Positions 24,067 through 35,569 of a DNA stretch of 64,000 bases are shown here, piece after piece (the first letter of the stretch is position 1; each line of letters starts with the position of its first letter). The stretch lies in contig NZ_JACOMF010000009.1 in assembly GCF_014283215.1 (NCBI RefSeq), forward strand, positions 109,092-173,091, given 5' to 3'. This DNA comes from Siccirubricoccus deserti. GTDB taxonomy: Bacteria; Pseudomonadota; Alphaproteobacteria; Acetobacterales; Acetobacteraceae. Below the pieces are notes generated by a model. The model had not been told where the DNA came from, did no database searches, and saw only the letters and a list, made by a program, of their open reading frames with translations. A program made the position numbers and the translations under genes.

Positions 24067-25737
24067 ATGGCCGAGCTGAGGCTGCTGCTGGAACTGGCAG
24101 GCGAGGCGGCCCTGCTGCTCTGGGGCCTGCACATGGTGCAGAGCGGCGTGGTCCGTGCCTTCGGCAGCCGGCTGCGGCATGCCCTTGGCCTGGCGCTGGG
24201 CGACCGGATCCGGGCCTTTCTCGCCGGCGTCGGGGTGACGGCGGCGTTGCAAAGCAGCACGGCGACGGCGCTGATGGTCGGCTCCTTCGCCGCCAGCGGC
24301 GCGGTGGCGCTGGCCCCGGCTCTGGCCGCCATGCTGGGCGCCAATGTCGGCACCGCGCTGATCGTGCAGTTGCTGTCCTTCGACGTGGCGGCGGTATTCC
24401 CGACCCTGGTGCTGGCCGGGGTGCTGGCCTTCCGGCACGGCCGGCGGGCGCGCACCCGTGACCTCGGCCGGGTCGGGATCGGCCTTGGGCTGATGCTGCT
24501 GGCGCTGCATCTGATGGCCGGCACCATGGCGCCGGTGGAGGCTTCGCCAACCCTCCGGGCACTGCTCGCCGCGGTCGCCGACCAGCCGCTGCCGAACCTG
24601 CTGCTGGCCGCGGCAGTCGCCTGGGCGGCGCATTCCAGCGTCGCCGGGGTGCTGTTCGTCGCCTCGCTGGCCGGCAGCGGGGTGGCGGCGCCGGCGGCGG
24701 CCTTCGCCATGGTGCTCGGCGCCAACCTCGGCAGCGCGCTGAACCCGTTGCTGGAAGCCGGCGGCGACCGTGCCGATGTGGCGCGGCTGCGGGTGCCGGC
24801 CGGCAATCTGCTGAACCGCGTGGTGGGCGTGGTGCTCGGGCTGGCCTTCCTGCCACAGGCGGTAGGCTGGCTGACGGCGCTGGACCCGGCGCCGGCGCGG
24901 CTGGTGGCGAATGCGCATCTGATCTTCAACCTGGCCACCGCGGCGCTGGCGTTGCCGCTGCTGCCGGCGCTGGCCGGGCTGCTGCGCCGGCTGCTGCCGG
25001 ACCGCAGCGCCGCCGACGATCCCGCCGCGCCGCGCTACCTGGATGAAGCGGCGCTCGACATGCCCTCGGTCGCGCTGGCGAATGCGTCGCGGGAGGTACT
25101 GCGCATCGCAGACCAGGTGGAAGCGATGCTGCGTGGCTCGGCCGAAGCCTTCCGCGCTGGCGACCGCGACGCCGCCCGCGCCGCCGCCCGGCTGGACAAC
25201 GTGATCGACCGGCTGCACCGCGCGGTGCATGGCTACCTCGCCCGCATCCCGCGCGAGAGCCTGGGCGAGGAGGAGAGCCGCCGGCTGGAGGAGGTGCAGG
25301 CTTTCGCCATCGCTCTGGAACACGCCGCGGATGTGCTGGAGCGCGACCTGCTGCGGCACGCCGCCCGCCGGCTGCGCCGCGGCGTGACGCTGGAGGAGGC
25401 GGCGCAGCGCGAGATCGCCGCGCTGCATGCGGCATTGCAGGATCAGCTGCGGCTGGCGATCGCGGTGTTCATGCTGGAGGATGCCGAGGCGGCTCGCCGC
25501 CTGGTCCTCGGCAAGGAGGCGCTGCGCGGGGCGGAGCGCGATGCGGCGCGGCGGGTGGCCTCGGGCGAAGATGGCGCGGCCGGGCTGCTGCTGGATGCGG
25601 TGCGGGATCTGCGCCGGGTCGGTGGCCATCTGGCGGTGGTCGCCCACCCGCTGCTAGAACGGCGCGGCGAGCTGCTGTCGAGCCGGCTCGCCAGCGATCC
25701 GGCGTTGGCGGAAGGGAATGGGCGCGACGGCCAGTAG
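24067..25737 (+). CDS. Na+/phosphate cotransporter family protein with PhoU-like tail
   Basis: The 556-residue protein has two NptA-type repeats in the first 320 residues. The first carries the signature GVTAALQSSTATALMVG. The second has VAWAAHSSVAGVLFVAS, where glutamine of the usual QSS is histidine. The last 200 residues are helical and PhoU-like (IADQVEAMLRGSAEAF and following). It should move phosphate, possibly with sodium, across the inner membrane, or regulate uptake. It stands alone and ends just before a family A repeat. Confidence 0.85.
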   Translation: MAELRLLLELAGEAALLLWGLHMVQSGVVRAFGSRLRHALGLALGDRIRAFLAGVGVTAALQSSTATALMVGSFAASGAVALAPALAAMLGANVGTALIVQLLSFDVAAVFPTLVLAGVLAFRHGRRARTRDLGRVGIGLGLMLLALHLMAGTMAPVEASPTLRALLAAVADQPLPNLLLAAAVAWAAHSSVAGVLFVASLAGSGVAAPAAAFAMVLGANLGSALNPLLEAGGDRADVARLRVPAGNLLNRVVGVVLGLAFLPQAVGWLTALDPAPARLVANAHLIFNLATAALALPLLPALAGLLRRLLPDRSAADDPAAPRYLDEAALDMPSVALANASREVLRIADQVEAMLRGSAEAFRAGDRDAARAAARLDNVIDRLHRAVHGYLARIPRESLGEEESRRLEEVQAFAIALEHAADVLERDLLRHAARRLRRGVTLEEAAQREIAALHAALQDQLRLAIAVFMLEDAEAARRLVLGKEALRGAERDAARRVASGEDGAAGLLLDAVRDLRRVGGHLAVVAHPLLERRGELLSSRLASDPALAEGNGRDGQ

Positions 25738-25749
25738 GCTGACTGGTAT

Positions 25750-25848
25750 CCTTCCGGCTTTGCCGCGGAAGGCATGCCGAAGCGCCGATCGGGAGGGATC
25801 AGCCAGCCCCCTGCGAAAGCGCCAAGCGGTTTCATGGGGAGTGCTTAT
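25750..25848 (+). repeat. Double-hairpin intergenic repeat, family A, copy 2
   Basis: The sequence CCTTCCGGCTTTGCCGCGG with GAAGG forms the first hairpin. AGGGATCAGCCA follows, then the second hairpin CCCCTGCGAAA paired with TTTCATGGGG. It fills the gap between convergent genes (cotransporter and SDR) and reaches the SDR stop codon, so it can end transcription on both strands. Confidence 0.7.
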
Positions 25849-26618
25849 GCTCCCTGGCCCCAGTTCATCTCCAGCCCGCCATCGATGGTGAAGCTCTGGC
25901 CGGTGACGTAGTCCGCCTCATCCGAGGCCAGGTAGAGCGCCAGCTTCGCCACCTCATCCGGGTAGCCGGGGCGGCCCCAGGGGATGTGCGGCAGCTGCTT
26001 GCGCATGACCGCCGGATCCTCGACCCGTGCCCTGGTCATGTCGGTGTGGATCAGCCCAGGCGCTATGGCGTTCACGTTGATGCGGTCCGGCGCCACCTCC
26101 AGGCACAGGCTGCGGGTGAAGGTCAGCAGCCCGCCCTTGGCGGCGCCATAGGCGGCGGCCCCGGGGCTCGGGATCGCCTCATGCACCGAGGTGATGTTGA
26201 TGATCCGGCCATGCCCGCCGAGGTTGCGGCGGCAACGGACGAAGGCACGGCAACAGAGGAAGGGCCCGCGCAGGTCGGTGCGCAGGATGCGGTCGAACTC
26301 CGCCGGGCCCAGCTCGGCCACCTGGCTGCCGGATTGGCCGATGCCGGCGTTGTTCACCAGGATGTCGGGCTCGCCCAGCTCGGACTCGGTTTCCTCGAAC
26401 AGGCGGGTGACGGTCGCCTCCTCGGCGACATCGCCCTGGACCAGCACGGCGCGGCGGCCGGCGGCCTCGACCCGGCGGCGGGTCTCCTCGGCGCCAGCCT
26501 GGTCGGTATGGAACAGGATGGCGATATCGGCACCGGCCTTGGCGAATTCAGTGGCAATGGCCTGGCCGATGCCGGAATCGGCGCCGGTGACGATGGCGGT
26601 GCGGTCGCAAAGGCGCAT
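25845..26618 (-). CDS. SDR-family oxidoreductase (glucose 1-dehydrogenase-like)
   Basis: The 257-residue product has TGADSGIGQA for cofactor binding, NNAGIGQSG, the serine in NITSVHEA and the catalytic YGAAKGG. IDGGLEMNWGQGA ends the protein. This form (IPSPGAAAYGAAKGG) is common in glucose 1-dehydrogenase-like enzymes that act on sugars or polyols. The ATG at 26618 is chosen because the extension to 26792 is low-quality arginine/proline text. It is divergent from the GNAT gene. The substrate is unknown. Confidence 0.85.
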   Translation of the reverse strand: MRLCDRTAIVTGADSGIGQAIATEFAKAGADIAILFHTDQAGAEETRRRVEAAGRRAVLVQGDVAEEATVTRLFEETESELGEPDILVNNAGIGQSGSQVAELGPAEFDRILRTDLRGPFLCCRAFVRCRRNLGGHGRIINITSVHEAIPSPGAAAYGAAKGGLLTFTRSLCLEVAPDRINVNAIAPGLIHTDMTRARVEDPAVMRKQLPHIPWGRPGYPDEVAKLALYLASDEADYVTGQSFTIDGGLEMNWGQGA

Positions 26619-26832
26619 GGCGGAACCCTGCCGGAAGCTGCGGCGGGAACGCGCGGCCCGGCGGGGTGGTTCAGGCCCCGCGATGGCCGTTGACAGCCGC
26701 GGCAATTCGCCCCGCAATCCCTGCATGCACATCCCGGCCCGCCGCCCGCGACCTCGCCCCCGCACCAGGCTGCGGCGTGGCATGCCGACCATGGGGCGCG
26801 CGGGAGCGTAGCAACCTCCGGTTCCCGAAAGC

Positions 26833-26871
26833 CCGACCGCCCTGCCTGCCCCTGCGGTCGGCAGGGTTTTT
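26833..26871 (+). terminator. Intrinsic terminator with competing hairpin upstream of the GNAT gene
   Basis: CCCTGCC (26840-26846) pairs with GGCAGGG (26860-26866) and is followed by TTTTT. An alternative 8-bp stem, CCGACCGC (26833-26840) with GCGGTCGG (26854-26861), uses some of the same bases. No plus-strand gene ends here. It is either the end of a small RNA or an attenuator 42 bases before the GNAT start. Confidence 0.5.
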
Positions 26872-26912
26872 CATGTCCGCGCTCGAACGCACGTGACCAA
26901 GGAGGCCAAAGG

Positions 26913-27374
26913 GTGACTGAAGCCTTGTCCCTGCGGCCGGCGACCCCGGCCGACGCCGATGCCATCCGGGCGCTGACCCGGGAAGCCTATGCCAAATGGG
27001 TGCCGGTCATCGGCCGCGAGCCGAAGCCGATGACCGCCGATTACGCCGCGGCAGTGCGGCGCCACCGCATCGACCTGTTGCATCTGGACGGCAGGCTGGC
27101 GGCGCTGATCGAGATGATCCCCGGGACCGACCACCTGCTCATCGAGAATGTCGCGGTTGCCCCGGCATATCAGGGGAGCGGCCTCGGCCGGCGGCTGCTG
27201 GCCCACGCCGAGGCGCTTGCCGCATCGCTCGGGCATGCGGAGATCCGGCTCTACACCAACAGCCTCTTTGCCGAAAACCTGCGGCTCTACCGGCGGCTCG
27301 GCTACCGGACCGACCGGGAGGAGGTCTTCCCCGGCGGGACCGTGGTGCATATGAGCAAGCCGGTCAGCGGCTGA
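26913..27374 (+). CDS. GNAT-family N-acetyltransferase
   Basis: The 153-residue protein is a complete GNAT domain. LRPATPADADAIRALTREAY starts the fold. The acetyl-CoA loop is VAPAYQGSGLGRRLLAHAEALA, and IRLYTNSLFAENLRLYRRLGYR is the usual C-terminal motif. Translation starts at a GTG with ggagg upstream. It could acetylate an amine of a small molecule or protein, but its target is unknown. A terminator-like structure in its leader suggests regulation. Confidence 0.85.
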   Translation: MTEALSLRPATPADADAIRALTREAYAKWVPVIGREPKPMTADYAAAVRRHRIDLLHLDGRLAALIEMIPGTDHLLIENVAVAPAYQGSGLGRRLLAHAEALAASLGHAEIRLYTNSLFAENLRLYRRLGYRTDREEVFPGGTVVHMSKPVSG

Positions 27375-27444
27375 CCGCTGGCGCGGCACGCCCCATGGCA
27401 GGGCATGGCCCGGAGTGCCGTCAACACCCGGCACTTCCTGTTGG

Positions 27445-27539
27445 CCTTCCACGGCCTTGCCGCGGAAGGCGCGCCGAAGCGCCGGTCGGCAGGGATCAGC
27501 GTCCCCCCCGCGGAACGCAAAGCGGTTTCGCGGGGCGCT

Positions 27540-27541
<2 letters not shown>
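27445..27541 (+). repeat. Double-hairpin intergenic repeat, family A, copy 3
   Basis: CCTTCC ... CCTTGCCGCGGAAGG forms the first hairpin. GCCGAAGCGCCGG and AGGGATCAGCG follow, then the second hairpin CCCCGCGGAA with TTCGCGGGG. It fills the gap between the convergent GNAT and gcvP genes and abuts the gcvP stop codon, so it is probably their shared terminator. Confidence 0.72.
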
Positions 27542-30433
<2,892 letters not shown>

Positions 30434-30437
<4 letters not shown>

Positions 30438-30811
30438 GCCTGGCTCTCCACGAAGGCGGCATAGGCGCTGTCGTCGAGCAGCGCGTCGATCTCCGCCGGG
30501 TCCTTCGGCTCGATCTTGAAGAACCAGCCCTCGCCGGTCGGCTCGCGGTTGATCAGGCCGGGGTCTTCGGACAGCGCGCTGTTCACCTCGACGATACGGC
30601 CGGCGATGGGCGCGTAGACATCCGAGGCCGCCTTGACGCTTTCGACCACCGCCACCGCCTCGCCGGCGGCGACCTCGCGGCCGACCTCGGGCAGATCGAC
30701 GAAGACCACGTCGCCCAGCGCGTTCTGCGCATGGTCGGTGATGCCGATGGTGGCGGCGTCACCCTCTGGACGCACCCATTCATGGTCCTTGGTGTAACGG
30801 AGCTCGGACAT
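30434..30811 (-). CDS. gcvH: Glycine cleavage system H protein
   Basis: The 125-residue lipoyl carrier has the family pattern [30 protein letters not shown], the lipoylated lysine in [14 protein letters not shown], and [15 protein letters not shown]. It carries the aminomethyl group from GcvP to GcvT. It starts at 30811 and overlaps gcvP by 4 bases, and gcvT lies 13 bases upstream. The tight packing points to one transcript from the glycine riboswitch. Confidence 0.95.
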
Positions 30812-30824
30812 CGGAGCGCGATCC

Positions 30825-31931
30825 TTATCGGGCGTAGCGGTGGGGAATGAAGGGCAGCGGGGAGACGCGGGCGGGCAGCGGCTTGCCGCGCACCAGCAGT
30901 TCGAGCGGCGTCGCATCCGCGGCGAAGGGGCGGGCGACATAGCCCATGGCCATCGGGCCATTGAGCGAGGGGCCGAAGCCGCCGGAGGTGATCTCGCCAA
31001 CCGCCGCGCCGCCGGGGGCGTGGATGGCGGTATGGCCGCGGGCCGGCTGGCGGCCTTCCGGCCGCAGCCCGACGCGCAGCCGGGCGGGGCCATTGGCCAG
31101 TTCCTCCCGCACCCGCTCGGCGCCTGGGAAGTTCCATTCCATGCGGCGGCGCTTGCCGAGGGTCCAGGTGAGCGCCGCCTCGACCGGGCTGGTGGTCTCA
31201 TCGATGTCGGAGCCGTAGAGGCAGAGCCCGGCCTCCAGCCGCAGCGAATCGCGGGCGCCGAGGCCGGCGGGCTGAACCCCGGGCAGCGCCAGCAGGGCCT
31301 TGGCCAGGGTCTCGGCGGCTTCGGCCGGGGCACTGATTTCCCAACCATCCTCGCCGGTGTAGCCGCTGCGGCTGGCCAGCACCGGCACGCCGGCGATCTC
31401 GGCCTGCGCCACCCCCATGAAGGAGAGCGCCGCCAGCGCCGGCGCCAGCGGCGCCAGCACGGCCGCCGCCGCCGGGCCCTGCAGCGCCAGCAGCGCCCGG
31501 TCGGGCAGGGGCTGCAGCCGCACCCCGGCCGGCAACGCCGCCTCGATGCGGGCGAAATCCTCCTGCTTGCGGCTGGCGTTGACCACCAGGAACAGCCGGT
31601 CGCCGAGGTTGGCGACCATGAAATCATCGAAGATGCCGCCCGATTCGGTGGTCAGCAGCCCGTAGCGCTGGCGGCCGGGCTTCAGCCCCTGGACATCGGC
31701 CGGGGTCAGCCGCTCCAGCGCCGCCGCCGCACCCTCCCCCACCAGCTCCGCCTGGCCCATATGGGAGACGTCGAATAGCGCCGCGGCACTGCGGGTGTGC
31801 AGGTGTTCGGCCAGGATGCCGGTGGGGTATTGTACCGGCATGGCATAGCCGGCGAAGGGGACCATGCGGGCCCCGAGGCTGCGGTGCAGCCGGTCCAGCG
31901 GGGTGTCAAGCAGCAATTCGGTTTCGGCCAC
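30825..31931 (-). CDS. gcvT: Aminomethyltransferase (glycine cleavage T protein)
   Basis: The 368-residue protein matches GcvT: GARMVPFAGYAMPVQY, FDVSHMGQ, ASRSGYTGEDGWEIS near the middle and GEITSGGFGPSLNGPMAMGYV near the end. It transfers the methylene group to tetrahydrofolate and frees ammonia. The GTG at 31931 is chosen since the conserved N-terminus starts there and ggggg lies upstream. The longer frame to 32072 runs into the riboswitch. It is the first gene of the operon. Confidence 0.93.
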   Translation of the reverse strand: MAETELLLDTPLDRLHRSLGARMVPFAGYAMPVQYPTGILAEHLHTRSAAALFDVSHMGQAELVGEGAAAALERLTPADVQGLKPGRQRYGLLTTESGGIFDDFMVANLGDRLFLVVNASRKQEDFARIEAALPAGVRLQPLPDRALLALQGPAAAAVLAPLAPALAALSFMGVAQAEIAGVPVLASRSGYTGEDGWEISAPAEAAETLAKALLALPGVQPAGLGARDSLRLEAGLCLYGSDIDETTSPVEAALTWTLGKRRRMEWNFPGAERVREELANGPARLRVGLRPEGRQPARGHTAIHAPGGAAVGEITSGGFGPSLNGPMAMGYVARPFAADATPLELLVRGKPLPARVSPLPFIPHRYAR

Positions 31932-31975
31932 GGGTCCCCCGACCACCTGTGGTGGCGTGAGTTGAAGTCCGTGGC

Positions 31976-32178
31976 CCCCCTCTGTCCTGTGACCTGAGAG
32001 ATTCAGCTCGCTTCCGCGCCTTGCGGCGCTGCGAGGCCTTACTCCGTCGGTGCCTGGGGCCAGGCGGCCCAAGGCTTTCCAGAGGTCCCTACCCGCGCGG
32101 TCCTTCTGCCTGAGCGTTTCCGGGGGCCGGTTGCGCCTTCGGCGGGGGCGGAAGCCCCTCTCTCCCGCGCGGGATCTG
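31976..32178 (-). promoter_or_regulatory. Tandem glycine riboswitch (two aptamers)
   Basis: On the minus strand aptamer 1 contains GGGAGAGAGGGGC, CGCCGAAGGCGCAA and GAAACGCTCAGGCAGAAGGACC. Aptamer 2 begins CCTCTGGAAAGCC, then CACCGACGGAGTAA and AATCTCTCAGGTCACAGGACAGAGG. The two are joined by a short linker, as in classic cooperative glycine switches. It stands about 45 bases before gcvT and should turn the operon on when glycine is plentiful. Confidence 0.94.
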
Positions 32179-32344
32179 CGGGTGCGGTGGGTCTAACCCG
32201 GAACCGGGCGCCCGCGCAATCATCGCTTGCGCAAAGATCATGCACCGAGCTTGAGACCGCCCGACCGCTTCCGGCCGGGCAAAGCCGGCGGAGAGGGGCA
32301 GCCTGCCGGCAGCCGGCGATGCCCCCTCTGCCGTAAGGTCTCTG

Positions 32345-32428
32345 TCATGCGCGGACTTGATCCGCGCATTTGGACTTTCAGTAAAAACAGGTGCTTGGGG
32401 ATGGCAGGGTCAAGCCCGGCCACGACGG
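32345..32428 (+). repeat. Alphaproteobacterial palindromic repeat (TCATGCGCGG type), copy 1
   Basis: TCATGCGCGGACTTGATCC followed by GCGCAT and, after about 45 bases, ATGGCAGGGTCAAGCCCGG and CCACGACGG. It is the same layout as the stretch at 42129-42217. GCGCGGA/TCCGCGC and CGGG/CCCG arms form two hairpins. Dispersed elements of this kind are known from many alphaproteobacteria. It lies in the gap upstream of the glycine riboswitch. Confidence 0.7.
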
Positions 32429-32471
32429 TGGGGCGGCACGGCGCCGCCGCATCCGGCGTTCCCGCAACCTG

Positions 32472-33005
32472 CTACCGCGGCCCGCGTCGCCGGTTCAGCG
32501 CCAGCTCCTCGGCCGACAGCTCGAAGGACACCAGGATGCGGTAATCACCGCCGCGGCGATGCTCGCTCACCGGCAGGCTGATGGTCACCGGCTCGCTTTC
32601 TCCGCTGGCCCGCGTCTCGTTGCGGGCGAAGGCGATGCGGTCGACGAAGCTGTGCCGGCTCAGCACCTGATCGTCCCGCCGGTCGAGGACCGCGACGAAC
32701 CACGGCAGGTCGAATACCCGCCCCTCGGCCCCGGCCCCACGGTCGACGGTGAAGTTGGCGACCAGGCGCATGTCGATGCTGCGGTCGCCACGGCCGGCGT
32801 TGCAGCCGCCGCTCAGCCCGGCGAGCCGGGCATCGAATTCCAGCGTGGTCAGATCCCGCACTTCACCCGGCCGGTAGCGCGTGAGATCGGCCCCTTCGGC
32901 CAGGAGCCCCGGGGTTGGGCAGGCCAGCGGCAGCCGGGCCGGCGCCGATTCGCACCCCGCCAGCAGTGCCGTGAGCACCGCGGCCAGGACAACTCCACTG
33001 CGCAT
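32472..33005 (-). CDS. Lipoprotein of unknown function
   Basis: The 177-residue product starts [20 protein letters not shown], a signal with lipobox LAGC. The mature domain (residues 20-170) alternates strands and polar turns, with [46 protein letters not shown] and [18 protein letters not shown]. Two cysteines may form a disulfide. I do not recognise the family. The ATG at 33005 is favoured because AGGGGG lies 9 bases upstream; an ATG at 33011 is the alternative. It is divergent from ispH. Confidence 0.7.
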   Translation of the reverse strand: MRSGVVLAAVLTALLAGCESAPARLPLACPTPGLLAEGADLTRYRPGEVRDLTTLEFDARLAGLSGGCNAGRGDRSIDMRLVANFTVDRGAGAEGRVFDLPWFVAVLDRRDDQVLSRHSFVDRIAFARNETRASGESEPVTISLPVSEHRRGGDYRILVSFELSAEELALNRRRGPR

Positions 33006-33112
33006 CCCCATCTTCCCCCTTGAGCCAACCCCGGCGGCGGCTAGTGTGCGCCCGCACTCTGCCCGCCGGCGCCACGGCACGGCAACCCAACGCCCGCGAG
33101 CACACCCAATCC

Positions 33113-34093
33113 ATGGATCAGACCACCCGCCTCCGCCTTCCCGACCAGCCTGCCCCGCCCCGGCTCCACGTGCTGCTGGCCGGGCCGCGCGGCTTCTGTG
33201 CCGGCGTGGACCGCGCCATCAAGATCGTCGAGGAGGCGATTCGCCGCTACGGCGCGCCTGTGTATGTCCGGCATGAGATCGTGCACAACCGATTCGTCGT
33301 CGAGAGCCTGGAACGCCAGGGCGCGGTCTTCGTCGAGAATCTCGACGAGGTGCCGAATGACGCGCCGGTGGTGTTCTCGGCGCATGGCGTGCCGAAATCG
33401 GTGCCGGCCGAGGCCAGCCGGCGGAAGCTGTTCTACCTCGACGCCACCTGCCCGCTGGTCAGCAAGGTGCATCGGGAGGCCGAGCAGCATTTCGCCCGCG
33501 GCCGCCACATCCTGCTGATCGGTCATGCCGGCCACCCGGAGGTGGTCGGCACCATGGGCCAATTGCCCGAGGGCACGGTGACTTTGATCGAGGATGAGGA
33601 GCAGGCCCGCCTTGCCTCGGTGCCGGAAGGGATGCCGCTGGCCTTCATCACCCAGACCACGCTGTCGGTGGATGACACCACCGACATCGTCGCCGTGCTG
33701 CGCAGCCGCTTCCCCGAAATCCACGCGCCGGCGAAGGAGGACATCTGCTACGCCACCACCAACCGCCAAGCGGCGGTGAAGGCGATCGCCGGTCAGGCGG
33801 CGCTGATGGTGGTGGTCGGGGCGCCGAACTCCTCCAACTCGCTGCGGCTGGTGGAGGTGGCGGAGCGCGCCGGCTGCCCGCGCGCAGTGATGGTGCAGCG
33901 CGGGCGCGACCTGGATCTGGCGCTGACGGAGGGACTTTCGACCATCGGCATTACCGCCGGCGCCAGCGCGCCGGAAGTGCTGGTCGAGGAAGTGCTGGCG
34001 CGGCTGCGGGAACGCTTCGCCCTGACCATCGAGGAGGTGGTGGTCGCCGAGGAGACCATCACCTTCAAGCTGCCGGCGGCGCTGAACGCCTGA
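33113..34093 (+). CDS. ispH: 4-hydroxy-3-methylbut-2-enyl diphosphate reductase
   Basis: The 326-residue enzyme has all three cluster cysteines: [25 protein letters not shown] and [32 protein letters not shown] and [11 protein letters not shown] are also conserved. It makes isopentenyl and dimethylallyl diphosphate in the last step of the MEP isoprenoid pathway. The ATG at 33113 begins the conserved part. The next genes of the usual ispH-thrB-rnhA block follow, split here by a DUF2235 gene. Confidence 0.95.
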   Translation: MDQTTRLRLPDQPAPPRLHVLLAGPRGFCAGVDRAIKIVEEAIRRYGAPVYVRHEIVHNRFVVESLERQGAVFVENLDEVPNDAPVVFSAHGVPKSVPAEASRRKLFYLDATCPLVSKVHREAEQHFARGRHILLIGHAGHPEVVGTMGQLPEGTVTLIEDEEQARLASVPEGMPLAFITQTTLSVDDTTDIVAVLRSRFPEIHAPAKEDICYATTNRQAAVKAIAGQAALMVVVGAPNSSNSLRLVEVAERAGCPRAVMVQRGRDLDLALTEGLSTIGITAGASAPEVLVEEVLARLRERFALTIEEVVVAEETITFKLPAALNA

Positions 34094-34098
34094 TCTCC

Positions 34099-34120
34099 GG
34101 GGCCTGAACCTCGCGGCCCC
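34099..34120 (+). terminator. Weak hairpin after ispH
   Basis: GGGGCC (34099-34104) pairs with GGCCCC (34115-34120), separated by 10 bases and starting 5 bases after the ispH stop. There is no T-run, so the call is tentative. Confidence 0.35.
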
Positions 34121-34247
34121 TGGCGCGAAGCCGACCGGCGGTGAACCGATCAGTGTCACTGATTCCGCCGATTCTGACCGTGCGATTTCTCACTGCATCG
34201 ATACGAAGCCGTTGCTATCCTGCCCTATCGGTACGAGAAAGCAACGC

Positions 34248-35423
34248 ATGGCCAAGCGGATCATCCTCTGTTTCGATGGCACCTGGAACACGCCCGCGGA
34301 GAAATTCGCCGGGCTGAGGGCCCTGCACGCGCGCTTCGAGACGCTTGGCGCGCGGGGCGACGAAGCGCTGCGGCGGGCGCTGGATGCCATCGACCCCGGT
34401 CCCGACGCGGTCGAGACGAATGTGTGCCGCCTCTACCGCTCGATCCGCCGGCTCGCACCCGGCGAGGTTGCGCCGGACAGCATGGGGCAGATCAAATGGT
34501 ACGATGCCGGTGTCGGCACCAGCTGGTACGACCGGCTGGCGGGCGGCACCTTCGGCCTCGGCCTCTCGCGCAACATCCGCGAGGGCTACCATTTTCTGGC
34601 GAAGCACTGGGAGCCGGGCGACGAGGTCTACGTCTTCGGCTTCAGTCGCGGCGCCTATACGGCGCGCAGCCTGGTCGGGATGATCCGCAATTGCTGGCTG
34701 TTGCCACCCGGGGCGATCGACGGCGGGCCGCATGAGGGGACGATCCTCGATGCCTATGAACTCTACCGCACCCGCGACGACAGCGCCGACAGCCAGCATG
34801 CCCGCGCCTTCCGCAAGCAGCATGGGGCGCGCAGCATCCACATCAAATTCCTCGGTGTCTGGGACACGGTCGGCGCGCTGGGCATCCCGGTCCAGTCCTT
34901 CGACGCCTTCAACCGCGCCCGCTACGAATTCCATGACACCGAGCTCAGCGCCATCGTGCAGAACGCCTACCACGCCATCGCCGTGGACGAGCACCGCAAG
35001 CCCTATGCGCCGACCCTCTGGGACCCGAAGGCGAAGCCGTCGCAGACCCTGGAGCAGCGGTGGTTCATCGGCGCGCATTGCGACGTGGGCGGCGGCTACG
35101 AGGACCGCCGGCTGTCCGATGTGACCCTGGCCTGGATGCAGGCGAAGGCGCAGGGCTGCGGTCTGGTGCTGCACCCGGAAGGCGTGCCGCGGCTGCGGCC
35201 CGAGGATGCGCAGGCGGGCATCGTTGCCGACAGCTTCGGCGCCTTCCTCGGCGGGCTGTTCCAGCTGTTCCAGGAACGCCATTTCCGCCCGGTCGGCACC
35301 ACGCCCTTCGGCCAGGAGGCGGTGCACCCCACGGTGTTCGAGCGGATGCGCCACGATCCCGGCTACCGCCCGGGCAACAAGGGATTGCGCGATTTCGAGA
35401 CCATCGCGGATGGCATGGTCTGA
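34248..35423 (+). CDS. DUF2235-family alpha/beta hydrolase (Tle1-like phospholipase fold)
   Basis: The 391-residue protein begins MAKRIILCFDGTWNTP, the hallmark of DUF2235. The nucleophile serine lies in VYVFGFSRGAYTARSLVGMI. IKFLGVWDTVGALGIP and WFIGAHCDVGGGYEDRRLSD hold the expected acidic and histidine residues. Related proteins include type VI secretion phospholipase effectors. Here there are no VgrG, PAAR or immunity genes nearby and no signal peptide, so a housekeeping lipase role is as likely. It sits inside the usual ispH-thrB block as an insertion. Ribosome site is weak. Confidence 0.82.
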   Translation: MAKRIILCFDGTWNTPAEKFAGLRALHARFETLGARGDEALRRALDAIDPGPDAVETNVCRLYRSIRRLAPGEVAPDSMGQIKWYDAGVGTSWYDRLAGGTFGLGLSRNIREGYHFLAKHWEPGDEVYVFGFSRGAYTARSLVGMIRNCWLLPPGAIDGGPHEGTILDAYELYRTRDDSADSQHARAFRKQHGARSIHIKFLGVWDTVGALGIPVQSFDAFNRARYEFHDTELSAIVQNAYHAIAVDEHRKPYAPTLWDPKAKPSQTLEQRWFIGAHCDVGGGYEDRRLSDVTLAWMQAKAQGCGLVLHPEGVPRLRPEDAQAGIVADSFGAFLGGLFQLFQERHFRPVGTTPFGQEAVHPTVFERMRHDPGYRPGNKGLRDFETIADGMV

Positions 35424-35569
35424 CGGACGGGGCGGATCGTAGGCTGAAAGCCTGGAGGCGTGAATCCGCTCTGGAACCATGGCCGGGGCGCAGCCTGATC
35501 CGCACGCCCGGCCAACAAACTGCCGCCTGGCCGCTTCAAGCCGAGGCGATCCGGCTCTAGAAGCCGCGC

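Noticed and set aside
34248..35423. Type VI secretion effector module
   Set aside because: The DUF2235 protein resembles Tle1, but no VgrG, PAAR, Hcp or immunity gene lies nearby.
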